From Sediminicola sp. YIK13 (GTDB taxonomy: Bacteria > Bacteroidota > Bacteroidia > Flavobacteriales > Flavobacteriaceae): a stretch of DNA of 64,000 nt. The position numbers and the translations under genes are program-made. The notes below the pieces were generated by a model. That model was not told the origin of the DNA. It saw only the letters and a list, made by a program, of their open reading frames with translations, and searched no databases. The stretch spans positions 1,406,501-1,470,500 of the forward strand of contig NZ_CP010535.1 in NCBI RefSeq assembly GCF_001430825.1, written 5' to 3'. This document shows positions 27,981 to 36,598 of the stretch, piece after piece (the first letter of the stretch is position 1; each line of letters opens with the position of its first letter).

Positions 27981-30900
27981 TTATTTGGGATTTCCTATAT
28001 AACTATTAATTTCAAATTTTAAAAATTGGTATCCTTGCCCAGAGAACTGCTGCATTTGCTCTTTCCCATGGTCGTCTTGGCGATCAGGGAATAATTTTTT
28101 GGATATCTGTGAATTCGGCAATCCGTTCACAAAACAATTTTCCAAACTGTTGTTGATTACTTCCAGATGGTTAAGGTGTTCGGGGACATAATCAAAATAT
28201 TGTTTTCGCTGTATTCTGACGCCATCCGTTAAAAATTGATGGTCCACCCATAAAAGTTCTTTTTCATTGTCATAGTACGATATCAGCAGTTGGGGAATGG
28301 TTACTTCCTGTACTCCAGAATTAAATAATATCCCCTTTATATGATTCTCACCGAAATTCAATTGTTGCAGGGATACCTGCTTATACAGATCCGAATTGGC
28401 CACATTGCCGGCGCATTGTAGATTAAATTTTGTCGGCTGCTCCTCTAAATCAATAGGTGTAAATTCATCTGGATTAAAGGTTGGGGGGATGGTATCCTTT
28501 GTGGAGGACCAGGCTATGCCTTCAAAGTTGATTTTAAAGGTAGTGGTCTCCTTGGGCATAAGCTTATGCTTCATATGGTATTTGGCATTATAGGTAGCCA
28601 GTTCTTTGTTATCATCATTATACAAGGTTCCTTTGATAACGACATCTGCAGGCACATTATCTATATTCTGTAATTCTCCAACAATGCTATACCGCCCATT
28701 GAGTTTTACCAACTTAGCGGATAGAACTTCCAAAATGGGCTGTTGCAGCACATCTTCATGGTGTGTCTGTTGGGTGGTTATCCTTCTTCTACCATGATTG
28801 TAGAAGGTAGTACCATTAGAGGTGAACAATTGATCTGGTGGTAGGTCATTATCAATGGATGATGGCTGTATGTACCATTTGCCGGCCTGCTTATTGATCT
28901 GATGGACATATTTTTTTTCAATCTTTTCCAATGGGGTTATCCATTGCGTGGTAACGCTCACTCTGGCACTAACTTCTGTTTCTTCCAAAACGGTAATACC
29001 AATAGAGTCGAGTTTTGCGTAGGAGCTCAAAATGCCATCGGTCACGGACACTTCCAACATGTATTGGGAAAGGGAAACGTCGCTGTGGGGATCCAAATAG
29101 GAATAAGCACGCTCAAATTCCTTAAAATCCAGCGCATCGTAATAGGCATTAATGACATTGGATGGCGAGATTTGTGTTTTGTTCTTGATATAAAATTCAT
29201 AACCTCCATAGGACAAACAAAGGAGCACCAACCCTGCCCATATATGATTGATCGTAATCAGTTTGTTATTAAATCTATTATAAGAAATAGCGTATTTTAG
29301 ATAGATTGGTTGGGGTTGCGACTTGGATTTTAAAATCCTGTACCATCCCCATTGGATATTGATTATAAATGCCAGTAATATGGTGAGGATAGGGATGATG
29401 CCCCACATGATCTTCAAATACGTAGCTACATCTTCCTTTGAAATGGTCTTGGCTATGGGTGGGACATTCAATTTTTCCCATACCATGATCCCGTTTTCCA
29501 ATTGTTGTAATCGTTGCCAACCACAGAAATAAAGTATAGGATCGTAAAACTTATCATTGGAAAAAATATACTTTAGATTGTATTTCTCCGGTACAGTCAA
29601 AAATTGCTGTAAGGAACCAATCCCCTCTACCCCTCTAAATTTAGAATTTTCCAAGCGCTCTATGGCACGGGTCGTCAATTCTGGCAGCCTTCTAGCAGAA
29701 TGGTAATTGCCATCAACGGTCATGGCCTTGGTCTGGGCCGACAGCCAAGCTATTTGATCACCAAATCCCAATGGCAAATATCGCCATTGATCGTGTTGGT
29801 CCTGATTCAAGAAATTTACAATGGGAAGCATCTTTATCTTATCCGGTTGGGAAGGTCTAAAATAGCCAAGGCTCATCGTAAAAATGACCATAAACAGAAT
29901 ACCACCAGCCAAAAAGCCTCCGAGTAATCTGTGATACACTGCTCCAAAACGCTCCTGAAGCCTAATTTTTAAATCACCTTCTACCATTCTATAGACAAAT
30001 TCCCCAAAAATGGGCAAGGCCATTATGGTGGCCCATAATGTAAAACGGTCCAAGGTTAAAATATTAAAGGCGGTTTTGCCAAGTAGTTTTAGCGGAATGG
30101 GAGTTGTGCCTCCTGTCCCTAAAAGGGTGAGCAAGGAAATGGAAAGTCCGAAAAACAAATAGCGTTTGCTATAATACCGGTAAAAGATATACGGTAAAAG
30201 GAACAATAGAATCCCCCATGGTATCATAAAAAAAACCAATCCTGAAGAGGTGATTTCCAAAAAATTATCCCGGGAGCCATGGGGAATTGGTACTTGTGTG
30301 ATTGGGTTCTTTTTGGAATTGATCCAATAGGGCAGAATACAAACAATTATTAACACCAAAGAAGAAAAACCAAATCCAACAATACGCCAAAAGAGCTTTT
30401 TAAAGGTTTTAAAAAACACCTTAAAAGTGATAGCTTTCATGATATGCACTTCGTCCTTTGCCACATCCATGATCACCATACCTATGAGAGGAAACACAAA
30501 AAACACCATGCCAAAGATGGGTGTAACATGATGGGAGGTGACCGTTACCGCTATTAATGAAAGACTTGTTGCTAAATATTTTAAATTCCCTGTTTTTATC
30601 CAGGAATAAATCTCGGGCAACGCATGTAATAAAACCGATAGGCCAATAATACTGGGTAATTGCCCAAATATATGCAAGGTTTCCACAAAGGTGGAAGAAA
30701 AAACGGCCAAAAGGGCTGTGTAACCAGCTACCTTCCTATTTCCTGTAATCAAAAGCCCAAAGCGATAGGCCCCAGTAATAAAAAGCACTATCCCCAACAA
30801 GGCTACTGTAAACATTCCAAATTTGAGTCCGCCTATATATGACAATAAGGCTATGGATTGGTGGACCAAGGGCGGATAGGCCTGAACGGTAAACCCTGTA

Positions 30901-31067
30901 TACCAGCGATAATCCCAAGGTTCAAACCAACTATTGGCATAATGGTCCGCGAAAAACAAATGGATCAACGCATCATAGGTAGATTCCAATGTAAAAAAGA
31001 TACTAGAACCGTGAAATGCGATACCAATGAACAAGGCGACAATTAGTAATATGTTGGTTCTATTCAT
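27981..31067 (-). CDS. GT-C-like polytopic membrane glycosyltransferase (PTPS-related domain)
   Basis: 1028 residues from the ATG at 31067 (MNRTNILLIVALF). A frame from 31160 would add 31 codons running into operator site D, so I reject it. The first ~600 residues contain about eleven to thirteen membrane helices. The first periplasmic loop holds acidic residues (TYDALIHLFFADHY, then YRWYTGFTVQAYPPL), as in GT-C enzymes that use polyprenyl-phosphate sugars. This region matches the membrane domain misleadingly named 6-pyruvoyl-tetrahydropterin-synthase-related (PF10131). The remaining ~400 residues are soluble beta-rich sequence after one more helix. It heads the minus-strand operon with the Ig-like lipoprotein and glycoside hydrolase. 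A DPM1-like GT2, the usual donor maker, is encoded divergently at 31288. Confidence 0.7.
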   Translation of the reverse strand: MNRTNILLIVALFIGIAFHGSSIFFTLESTYDALIHLFFADHYANSWFEPWDYRWYTGFTVQAYPPLVHQSIALLSYIGGLKFGMFTVALLGIVLFITGAYRFGLLITGNRKVAGYTALLAVFSSTFVETLHIFGQLPSIIGLSVLLHALPEIYSWIKTGNLKYLATSLSLIAVTVTSHHVTPIFGMVFFVFPLIGMVIMDVAKDEVHIMKAITFKVFFKTFKKLFWRIVGFGFSSLVLIIVCILPYWINSKKNPITQVPIPHGSRDNFLEITSSGLVFFMIPWGILLFLLPYIFYRYYSKRYLFFGLSISLLTLLGTGGTTPIPLKLLGKTAFNILTLDRFTLWATIMALPIFGEFVYRMVEGDLKIRLQERFGAVYHRLLGGFLAGGILFMVIFTMSLGYFRPSQPDKIKMLPIVNFLNQDQHDQWRYLPLGFGDQIAWLSAQTKAMTVDGNYHSARRLPELTTRAIERLENSKFRGVEGIGSLQQFLTVPEKYNLKYIFSNDKFYDPILYFCGWQRLQQLENGIMVWEKLNVPPIAKTISKEDVATYLKIMWGIIPILTILLAFIINIQWGWYRILKSKSQPQPIYLKYAISYNRFNNKLITINHIWAGLVLLCLSYGGYEFYIKNKTQISPSNVINAYYDALDFKEFERAYSYLDPHSDVSLSQYMLEVSVTDGILSSYAKLDSIGITVLEETEVSARVSVTTQWITPLEKIEKKYVHQINKQAGKWYIQPSSIDNDLPPDQLFTSNGTTFYNHGRRRITTQQTHHEDVLQQPILEVLSAKLVKLNGRYSIVGELQNIDNVPADVVIKGTLYNDDNKELATYNAKYHMKHKLMPKETTTFKINFEGIAWSSTKDTIPPTFNPDEFTPIDLEEQPTKFNLQCAGNVANSDLYKQVSLQQLNFGENHIKGILFNSGVQEVTIPQLLISYYDNEKELLWVDHQFLTDGVRIQRKQYFDYVPEHLNHLEVINNSLENCFVNGLPNSQISKKLFPDRQDDHGKEQMQQFSGQGYQFLKFEINSYIGNPK

Positions 31068-31152
31068 TTGATTAAATCGTACTGAATTTATAACAGTATA
31101 AAGGTATATATATTGTGATATTCCCTGATTATCAGCCATCGTACGAGAGAAA

Positions 31153-31222
31153 CCATTCAACTACACAAAAGCGCCATTGACCTTTTCTGCCCTAAAATGG
31201 ACGTGAGTTGTCCTTAGATTTG
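31153..31222 (+). promoter_or_regulatory. Direct-repeat (LytTR-type) operator and -7 box, site D
   Basis: First repeat CCATTCAACTACAC at 31153, second CCATTGACCTTTTC at 31174 (21 bases on), and TAGATTTG at 31215-31222, a full TAnnTTTG match 62 bases from the first repeat. The receiver-GT2 ATG is at 31288. The region lies between divergent transcripts, so the minus-strand GT-C operon may share the control. Confidence 0.74.
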
Positions 31223-31287
31223 TTTCAGAAATCATTCAAACCAAATGATTCTATTCAACCAAAAAATAAAAACTTAATACTTAACCT

Positions 31288-32427
31288 ATGAAAATTTTAG
31301 CCATTGATGATCAACAATTGATCTTAATATCAGTAGAAAAAAGACTTACCGAAGAAGGATTCCAAGTAAAAACCGCTTCCAGTGGACAGCTTGGAATGGA
31401 CCAATATGATACGTACCAACCAGATTTGGTGATTGTGGATATCAATATGCCAGATATGTCAGGACTAGAAGTTGTAAAGCATATCCGTATCCACAGAAAA
31501 TCTAAAACTCCCATTTTGGTCATGTCCGGTAATACCAATGAAAATATTATTGGGGACGGATTTGAATTGGGTATAGATGATTATATGAAAAAACCGGTAA
31601 GTCTGGACGAAGTAGTGGCTAGGGTAACCCGAATTTTAGGACCTACAGCAAAACCTGAGGTTGTCAAAAAAGGGAACAATACCCAAATGTTGCAAAAGTA
31701 TTGCGTAGGAGTGGTCATCCCTTGCTACAATGAGGAAGATCGGTTATCCAGTACCGAATTTCAGGATTTTGCCCATAAAAATCTTGGATACCATCTATGC
31801 TTTGTAAATGATGGCAGTACAGATGGTACGTTGGAAGTGCTGGAACAATTGCGTAAAGGCAATGAGGATACCATAAGTATTTACAACTGTGAAAAAAATG
31901 GCGGTAAAGCAGAGGCGGTCCGACAGGGTGTTTTGCACTTATCACAAGATTCCCAGTTTGACTATATTGGTTATTTAGATGCAGATCTTTCAACAGATTT
32001 CAGGGATTTTGATGAATTGGTACAGACTATTGAAAATTCTGAATTTAAAATTGTAAGTGGTTCACGCATCAGTAGAATGGGAGCCGATATTACCAAGGAA
32101 TCTGCCCGTAAGATCATCAGCATGACCATTAACCTAATTATTCAAAAGATCTTGGGAATGCCTTTTAAAGATACCCAATGTGGTGCCAAAATCATGGATA
32201 GGGAGATAGTATCAAATATGTTCAACAAGAAATTTATTACCCGTTGGTTGTTTGATGTGGAGGTCTTTATGCGCATGAGAAAGTTCTATGGTAAAGAAAA
32301 CGTACAACAATTGATCTGCGAACAACCATTAAAACGATGGATACACGCCGATGGTTCCAAACTTTCCATGAAGGATTCCGTAAAGATTGTAGGACAGTTG
32401 GCCCAAATAGCCATGCATTACAACTAA
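31288..32427 (+). CDS. Receiver domain fused to a DPM1-like GT2 glycosyltransferase
   Basis: A 379-residue protein with an uncommon fusion. Residues 1-118 are a complete receiver domain: acidic pair D7-D8, phosphoacceptor D51 in VIVDINMPDMSG, switch serine in ILVMSGN, lysine in MKKPVS. From ~135 a GT-A glycosyltransferase of family 2 follows: VVIPCYNEEDRL, FVNDGSTDGT, the metal-binding YLDADLST and the acceptor-side TQCGAKIMDREI. The GT2 part is closest to the dolichyl/polyprenyl-phosphate sugar synthase group, lacking its C-terminal membrane helices. There is no frameshift at the junction. The gene has operator site D upstream and a strong terminator downstream, so it is a single-gene transcript. 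Phosphorylation-controlled sugar transfer is inferred; the Hpt protein at 19073 is a candidate phosphodonor. Confidence 0.9.
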   Translation: MKILAIDDQQLILISVEKRLTEEGFQVKTASSGQLGMDQYDTYQPDLVIVDINMPDMSGLEVVKHIRIHRKSKTPILVMSGNTNENIIGDGFELGIDDYMKKPVSLDEVVARVTRILGPTAKPEVVKKGNNTQMLQKYCVGVVIPCYNEEDRLSSTEFQDFAHKNLGYHLCFVNDGSTDGTLEVLEQLRKGNEDTISIYNCEKNGGKAEAVRQGVLHLSQDSQFDYIGYLDADLSTDFRDFDELVQTIENSEFKIVSGSRISRMGADITKESARKIISMTINLIIQKILGMPFKDTQCGAKIMDREIVSNMFNKKFITRWLFDVEVFMRMRKFYGKENVQQLICEQPLKRWIHADGSKLSMKDSVKIVGQLAQIAMHYN

Positions 32428-32458
32428 TTGAAAATTAAAACGGAATTAGAACAACTAA

Positions 32459-32490
32459 AGAGTGATGCAATTCATCACTCTTTTGCTTTT
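32459..32490 (+). terminator. Rho-independent terminator after receiver-GT2 gene
   Basis: A perfect 9-base-pair hairpin, AGAGTGATG-caatt-CATCACTCT, runs into TTTTGCTTTT, 31 bases after the stop codon. Confidence 0.8.
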
Positions 32491-32634
32491 AAGAAAATAT
32501 GGACATAGCGCTTTTTAATAATATCAAACAATTTGCAAAAGTGTAGTCACTGCAATACCTGATCAGCCGAACAGAACAGATTTCTCTAAAACATTGATTT
32601 TGAGCAAGATATTCACAAAATTTCTAAAGGCATT

Positions 32635-34389
32635 CTATTTTGAAAATAATTTAGGCTCCAACCATAAGTATCCCATGCCTACAACAAAAATCAAAAAGAA
32701 CCAGAACCGATTTATAGGTTGTAAGAATTTGACTTTCTTTTGATTTTCCATCGAGCCAGAGAAATGTCTTTGGTTTTCTTTTCTAGTATTGAATGCATTT
32801 AAAGATTTCCAATTCAGTGTATCCATAACATAATAGTCATACGTGGACAAAGAATCATTATTTACATGCAATTGGCTCCAGCCAATTTTAGTTGGATAAG
32901 TAGTAGCATACCATTTACTTTCTATATGCACATCCCGCTGAATTGGGATTTCAATTTCTTCCGAATTCAGGATAACCGGATTGATAATGGACGTCCGAAT
33001 TGTAGGATGAAAAGGCTGATCTTGATACGCAAATCCCGAATTATTTATCCATTCTGTTTGTAGATATTTCCGTTTTGCTAAAGCGCTTATGATCTCAGAC
33101 CAAAATTGCTCATATGCTTCTTTATGACCCTCAAGAAGTAATTGATATGTATTTTGAATTAATGTAGTGCCTACTCGACCACTTTCCATACGACGGTATG
33201 CGGTTATTGTGTTATTATTAAAATGATGTATTTTCTCTAAACCATACCCCATTTTAAATTCATACGGATACTTGTCCAATTCTTTGTTTGGTAAAAATTC
33301 TAATCCGGATTTGTCTCTTTGTGAGGGTAAAAACGAAAAACTAGTTCTTTCAGGAGCTAACGTAAAAAGAATGGCATCTGGTTGAATAAATAATCCGAGT
33401 CCACTATTTCTTATACTCCTATGGATGGTAGAAAGATTTTTTCTGGATAGGCCTACGTAAGATTCGGAATCGATAAACAGTAAATCATACTTATCTAATT
33501 GATCATCACTAAAGCTAAAAAAAGGCTTCTTTTCAGTATTGAAATATTCAAATTTATACTTATTCGTAGTAATTTGACTTCTAACAGTTACTTCATGCCC
33601 TATTTCAGCTAAATAATTTTTAAGGTATTTCGTCTCAAATATGGGGAATTTGTTCAAAATCAAAATGTTCAATGAGCTGCGATCCTCAATATTTAAAGGC
33701 AATGGCTCACTGGAAATTATAGTTCCAAGTGAATCTTTTTCTACCAAAGTATACTTGAATTTCCCAACTACCTTAGGAGTCATAGTTAGCATAAAATTTT
33801 CTTCAACCAATCCACTTAATACAATAGAATCAATACCTGCGCCTCTTGGATTTGAAAGCACCAAACGATTCCCTTTTTTCCCATTGGAATAACTCCCTTT
33901 TACGGCCAGTTCATCACCAACAATAACATCACTATTATAATTCAACTTTGTTATGCCTAAAGGTTTATACCCTTCAACAATCTGGGCAGGAACTTTATCC
34001 AATTGCCAAAAATCAAAAGGTTGTAATCCTTCTCCCAAAATATAAAAGGCGCCTACTGAATCTATAGATTTACCGAGAGGTTCATTAATATTGTAGGGAA
34101 TTGTTTTTATGCTTTTATGGATTTTTTTGAGGCTATCCACCTGATTTTGTTCATATCCCCTGGTCAATATCATTCCTAAATTGGAACTTGAATTACTCTT
34201 AACAATAGGTCTTAAGGCCATAAGTATTACCGATCCTACCACCAATAATCCAAAAAGGGCATTCACATAAAAACGTAATTTGAGAACCGGTGACCATTCT
34301 TTCCAAATAAATAACACCCATAACAGAAAGCCGCCTAGAACAAAGGGCCAGAAGTAATCTTGATTCAAAAAATTGATGTGTTCATTCAT
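32635..34389 (-). CDS. Membrane protein of MoxR/Bat-type operon (last gene)
   Basis: A 584-residue protein with two N-terminal helices (FWPFVLGGFLLWVLFIW; NALFGLLVVGSVILMAL) and one near the C-terminus (FWFFLIFVVGMGYLW), leaving a large periplasmic domain. The middle (LNILILNKFPIFETKYLKNYLAEIG, KYDLLFIDSESYVGLS) has the Rossmann-like layout of the glutaminase-like domain found in Bat-type proteins. I do not recognise a catalytic triad. The start overlaps the preceding gene by 8 bases, so it is co-translated with the DUF4175-like protein. Its function is unknown; it is a partner in the operon 32635-40423. Confidence 0.7.
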   Translation of the reverse strand: MNEHINFLNQDYFWPFVLGGFLLWVLFIWKEWSPVLKLRFYVNALFGLLVVGSVILMALRPIVKSNSSSNLGMILTRGYEQNQVDSLKKIHKSIKTIPYNINEPLGKSIDSVGAFYILGEGLQPFDFWQLDKVPAQIVEGYKPLGITKLNYNSDVIVGDELAVKGSYSNGKKGNRLVLSNPRGAGIDSIVLSGLVEENFMLTMTPKVVGKFKYTLVEKDSLGTIISSEPLPLNIEDRSSLNILILNKFPIFETKYLKNYLAEIGHEVTVRSQITTNKYKFEYFNTEKKPFFSFSDDQLDKYDLLFIDSESYVGLSRKNLSTIHRSIRNSGLGLFIQPDAILFTLAPERTSFSFLPSQRDKSGLEFLPNKELDKYPYEFKMGYGLEKIHHFNNNTITAYRRMESGRVGTTLIQNTYQLLLEGHKEAYEQFWSEIISALAKRKYLQTEWINNSGFAYQDQPFHPTIRTSIINPVILNSEEIEIPIQRDVHIESKWYATTYPTKIGWSQLHVNNDSLSTYDYYVMDTLNWKSLNAFNTRKENQRHFSGSMENQKKVKFLQPINRFWFFLIFVVGMGYLWLEPKLFSK

Positions 34390-36598
34390 CTAGTTCTAAT
34401 TCTTTGAGAAGCAATCTATTAATTTCACTTTGGGTTGCTTTTAGGCTTTTTGGCTCTGGTTTTAACTTAGGAACAGCGGCCAATAACCCTCTTTGTACTT
34501 CTTTTAACTGTAAACTGGATGTTTCAGATTGTTCTGATATCCATTTCAATTGCTGCAGCGTATTCAGATGTTTTCCTGGTTCTTGGATGGCTAATGAAGC
34601 TAGTTCATTACCTGCTTTTACAAACAATTCCTTGTCTTCCAACGTAAGAATAGCACCACTTGCAATTAACCGCTCAATTCTTTCTATGGATTTTTTAATA
34701 TAAGGAAACTCTTCAGCGTGCTCAAAACCCTGTGCTTTACTGTAGTTATTAACCTGGTCGATAGCACCCGATAATCGTTTGTCTTCTTTTATTGGGGGAG
34801 GGTCAAAGCCAATGCGATGAACATAAATTCGTGCACTATTTTTTATCTCTTGGATAAGTTTCAATGCCCTATATTGAAATGGCAACGATTTTTCAGGCGT
34901 GTACAGTCGAAGAAAGAGCTCCGCATCCCACATTTCGGCCATGGCCTGACGCAGCATACTTTTTAAAGATGCTGTAAATAAGGTCGATTCCTCCGGATCA
35001 TCATGATTATGAAGATAACTCTCTAAAGGGTCTGTTGATTCTTTATCGCCTTCTTCAGAATGATCATGATCTACCAGATTATGCTCATTATCACCATCGT
35101 GGTCATGGGTATAGTCTTGCATTAAATTGGATTCTGAATCTGTGTCCACTTCTCTAACTTCTTCTGTTGTTGGACCAATTGCAACATCCTCATCGCCCAT
35201 AAACTCTCCATATTTTAATCTCAGGGCTTTTTGATCAAAACCGAGCTCGTTACTCGTGAAATTAAATTTTTCTGTAGTAATCTTATTTTGATCTGCAATT
35301 AGTTTTTCTGTATCTATAATAAGCTGTCGCTGGCTTCTAAAATAATCAGGCATCAAATCAGCTCCCATAGTTCCAACCACTGCAAATTGGTTTGTCAAGG
35401 TATCCTTTATGACCGCAAAGAATGTTTCACTCCTACTGATATTGGTTTTTGGCCTTTTGGTGTCACTAGCAACAATATAGAAGTATAACTCATCACCTGG
35501 CTCCATTCTCATCTGGTCCAGATCTATTTTTTTTGATAGTACCTGTTTTCTACTGCCCGATGTTATTTTATCGTCAAAGGTTAATCGCTCTTCCCTAAAT
35601 TTTACTGATTCTCCTTCCCCTTTGGTTACTGTGGCAATAATATAACTATCGTCAACCCCATAATCATCTGTGAGTTCTGCCTTAAAATTGAGTACTTTAC
35701 TTTGTGAAAAATCAAAAGAGGTAAACTGTTTCAATCCCTGAATTTCAATTAAAGGGCTTGCATCCTTTAAAACCTCCATAGCATATAAATCAGATATATA
35801 GGTTGCATCATCGGTAGCTTTAAATTTAAAATTATAAAAGCCAGGTTCAGTAAGAAACGTTTGATTTGAATACCCCTTTTCTAGCTTCAACATGGGGTAT
35901 TCATTCTCAGAAATCTCCATATAGGCCCTTTGTATCACGGTATCAAATTGAATTTCCCAAACAAGTTTTGATCCCTCTAAGGCCTTGATATTCATATTAG
36001 AAGTAACCGTTTTGGCAAGATTGGTATAAGATGGGTGAATGATGGTCAGTTTTTGAGCCGTTATAGTTGGTTGCGTTAGATTGGTACCTGCACTGTCCAA
36101 AGGTTGGAACTTGACAAGCTCTTGGGTTTCATTGTTTATCGATGCGGTACCAAAGTAATCCATTATAGAAAACTGATACGATATAAGGGATAGGAAACCA
36201 AAGAACAACAAGGTAACCACACCCTTCCTTATATCCACGGCTGGTTTAATTGTATGTATGTTCTCTTTTAAGATGTCACTTATTTTATACCGTTGAAGGA
36301 TTGCCATATTTGATAGTCCATCCTTGGGCAATAATAATAAACCTGTACTGTATTCAACCCCTACAAATTTTTGATCTATATAACTACTTACCTTTTCCAG
36401 CGTCAAGCGCCAAGGTTTTCTAATAAGAACAAGGACAGCCGTAACTCCAAGAAAAACAAACAACCCAAGCATGCCGTTTGATTTTAAACTATAAATCAAC
36501 ACTGCAGGGCCCAATGCAATTAAAAAAATTGATAATAGTTCCATCAATTGCCATCGGGTTCTAAAACGCTTCACTATATGTTTTCCCGAATCGATCAT
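34382..36598 (-). CDS. Large membrane protein, DUF4175-like, His/Asp-rich segment
   Basis: A 738-residue protein. Two helices lie near the N-terminus (LLSIFLIALGPAVLIYSL, LGLFVFLGVTAVLVLI) and one around residue 130 (VVTLLFFGFLSLISYQF). The long periplasmic part has Ig-like segments (GFYNFKFKATDDATY; LTDDYGVDDSYIIATV) and a coiled, charged C-terminal half. Around residues 495-540 there is a run rich in His, Asp and Glu (DYTHDHDGDNEHN, DHDHSEEGDK), a possible metal-binding linker. The layout is that of DUF4175-type proteins in MoxR/DUF58/Bat operons. It overlaps its upstream neighbour by 4 bases and its downstream neighbour by 8. No enzymatic motif is seen. Confidence 0.7.
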   Translation of the reverse strand: MIDSGKHIVKRFRTRWQLMELLSIFLIALGPAVLIYSLKSNGMLGLFVFLGVTAVLVLIRKPWRLTLEKVSSYIDQKFVGVEYSTGLLLLPKDGLSNMAILQRYKISDILKENIHTIKPAVDIRKGVVTLLFFGFLSLISYQFSIMDYFGTASINNETQELVKFQPLDSAGTNLTQPTITAQKLTIIHPSYTNLAKTVTSNMNIKALEGSKLVWEIQFDTVIQRAYMEISENEYPMLKLEKGYSNQTFLTEPGFYNFKFKATDDATYISDLYAMEVLKDASPLIEIQGLKQFTSFDFSQSKVLNFKAELTDDYGVDDSYIIATVTKGEGESVKFREERLTFDDKITSGSRKQVLSKKIDLDQMRMEPGDELYFYIVASDTKRPKTNISRSETFFAVIKDTLTNQFAVVGTMGADLMPDYFRSQRQLIIDTEKLIADQNKITTEKFNFTSNELGFDQKALRLKYGEFMGDEDVAIGPTTEEVREVDTDSESNLMQDYTHDHDGDNEHNLVDHDHSEEGDKESTDPLESYLHNHDDPEESTLFTASLKSMLRQAMAEMWDAELFLRLYTPEKSLPFQYRALKLIQEIKNSARIYVHRIGFDPPPIKEDKRLSGAIDQVNNYSKAQGFEHAEEFPYIKKSIERIERLIASGAILTLEDKELFVKAGNELASLAIQEPGKHLNTLQQLKWISEQSETSSLQLKEVQRGLLAAVPKLKPEPKSLKATQSEINRLLLKELELDE

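Noticed and set aside
27981-31067. Pterin (6-pyruvoyl-tetrahydropterin synthase) function suggested by the domain name
   Set aside because: The protein is a polytopic membrane protein with GT-C features and none of the pterin-synthase zinc histidines.
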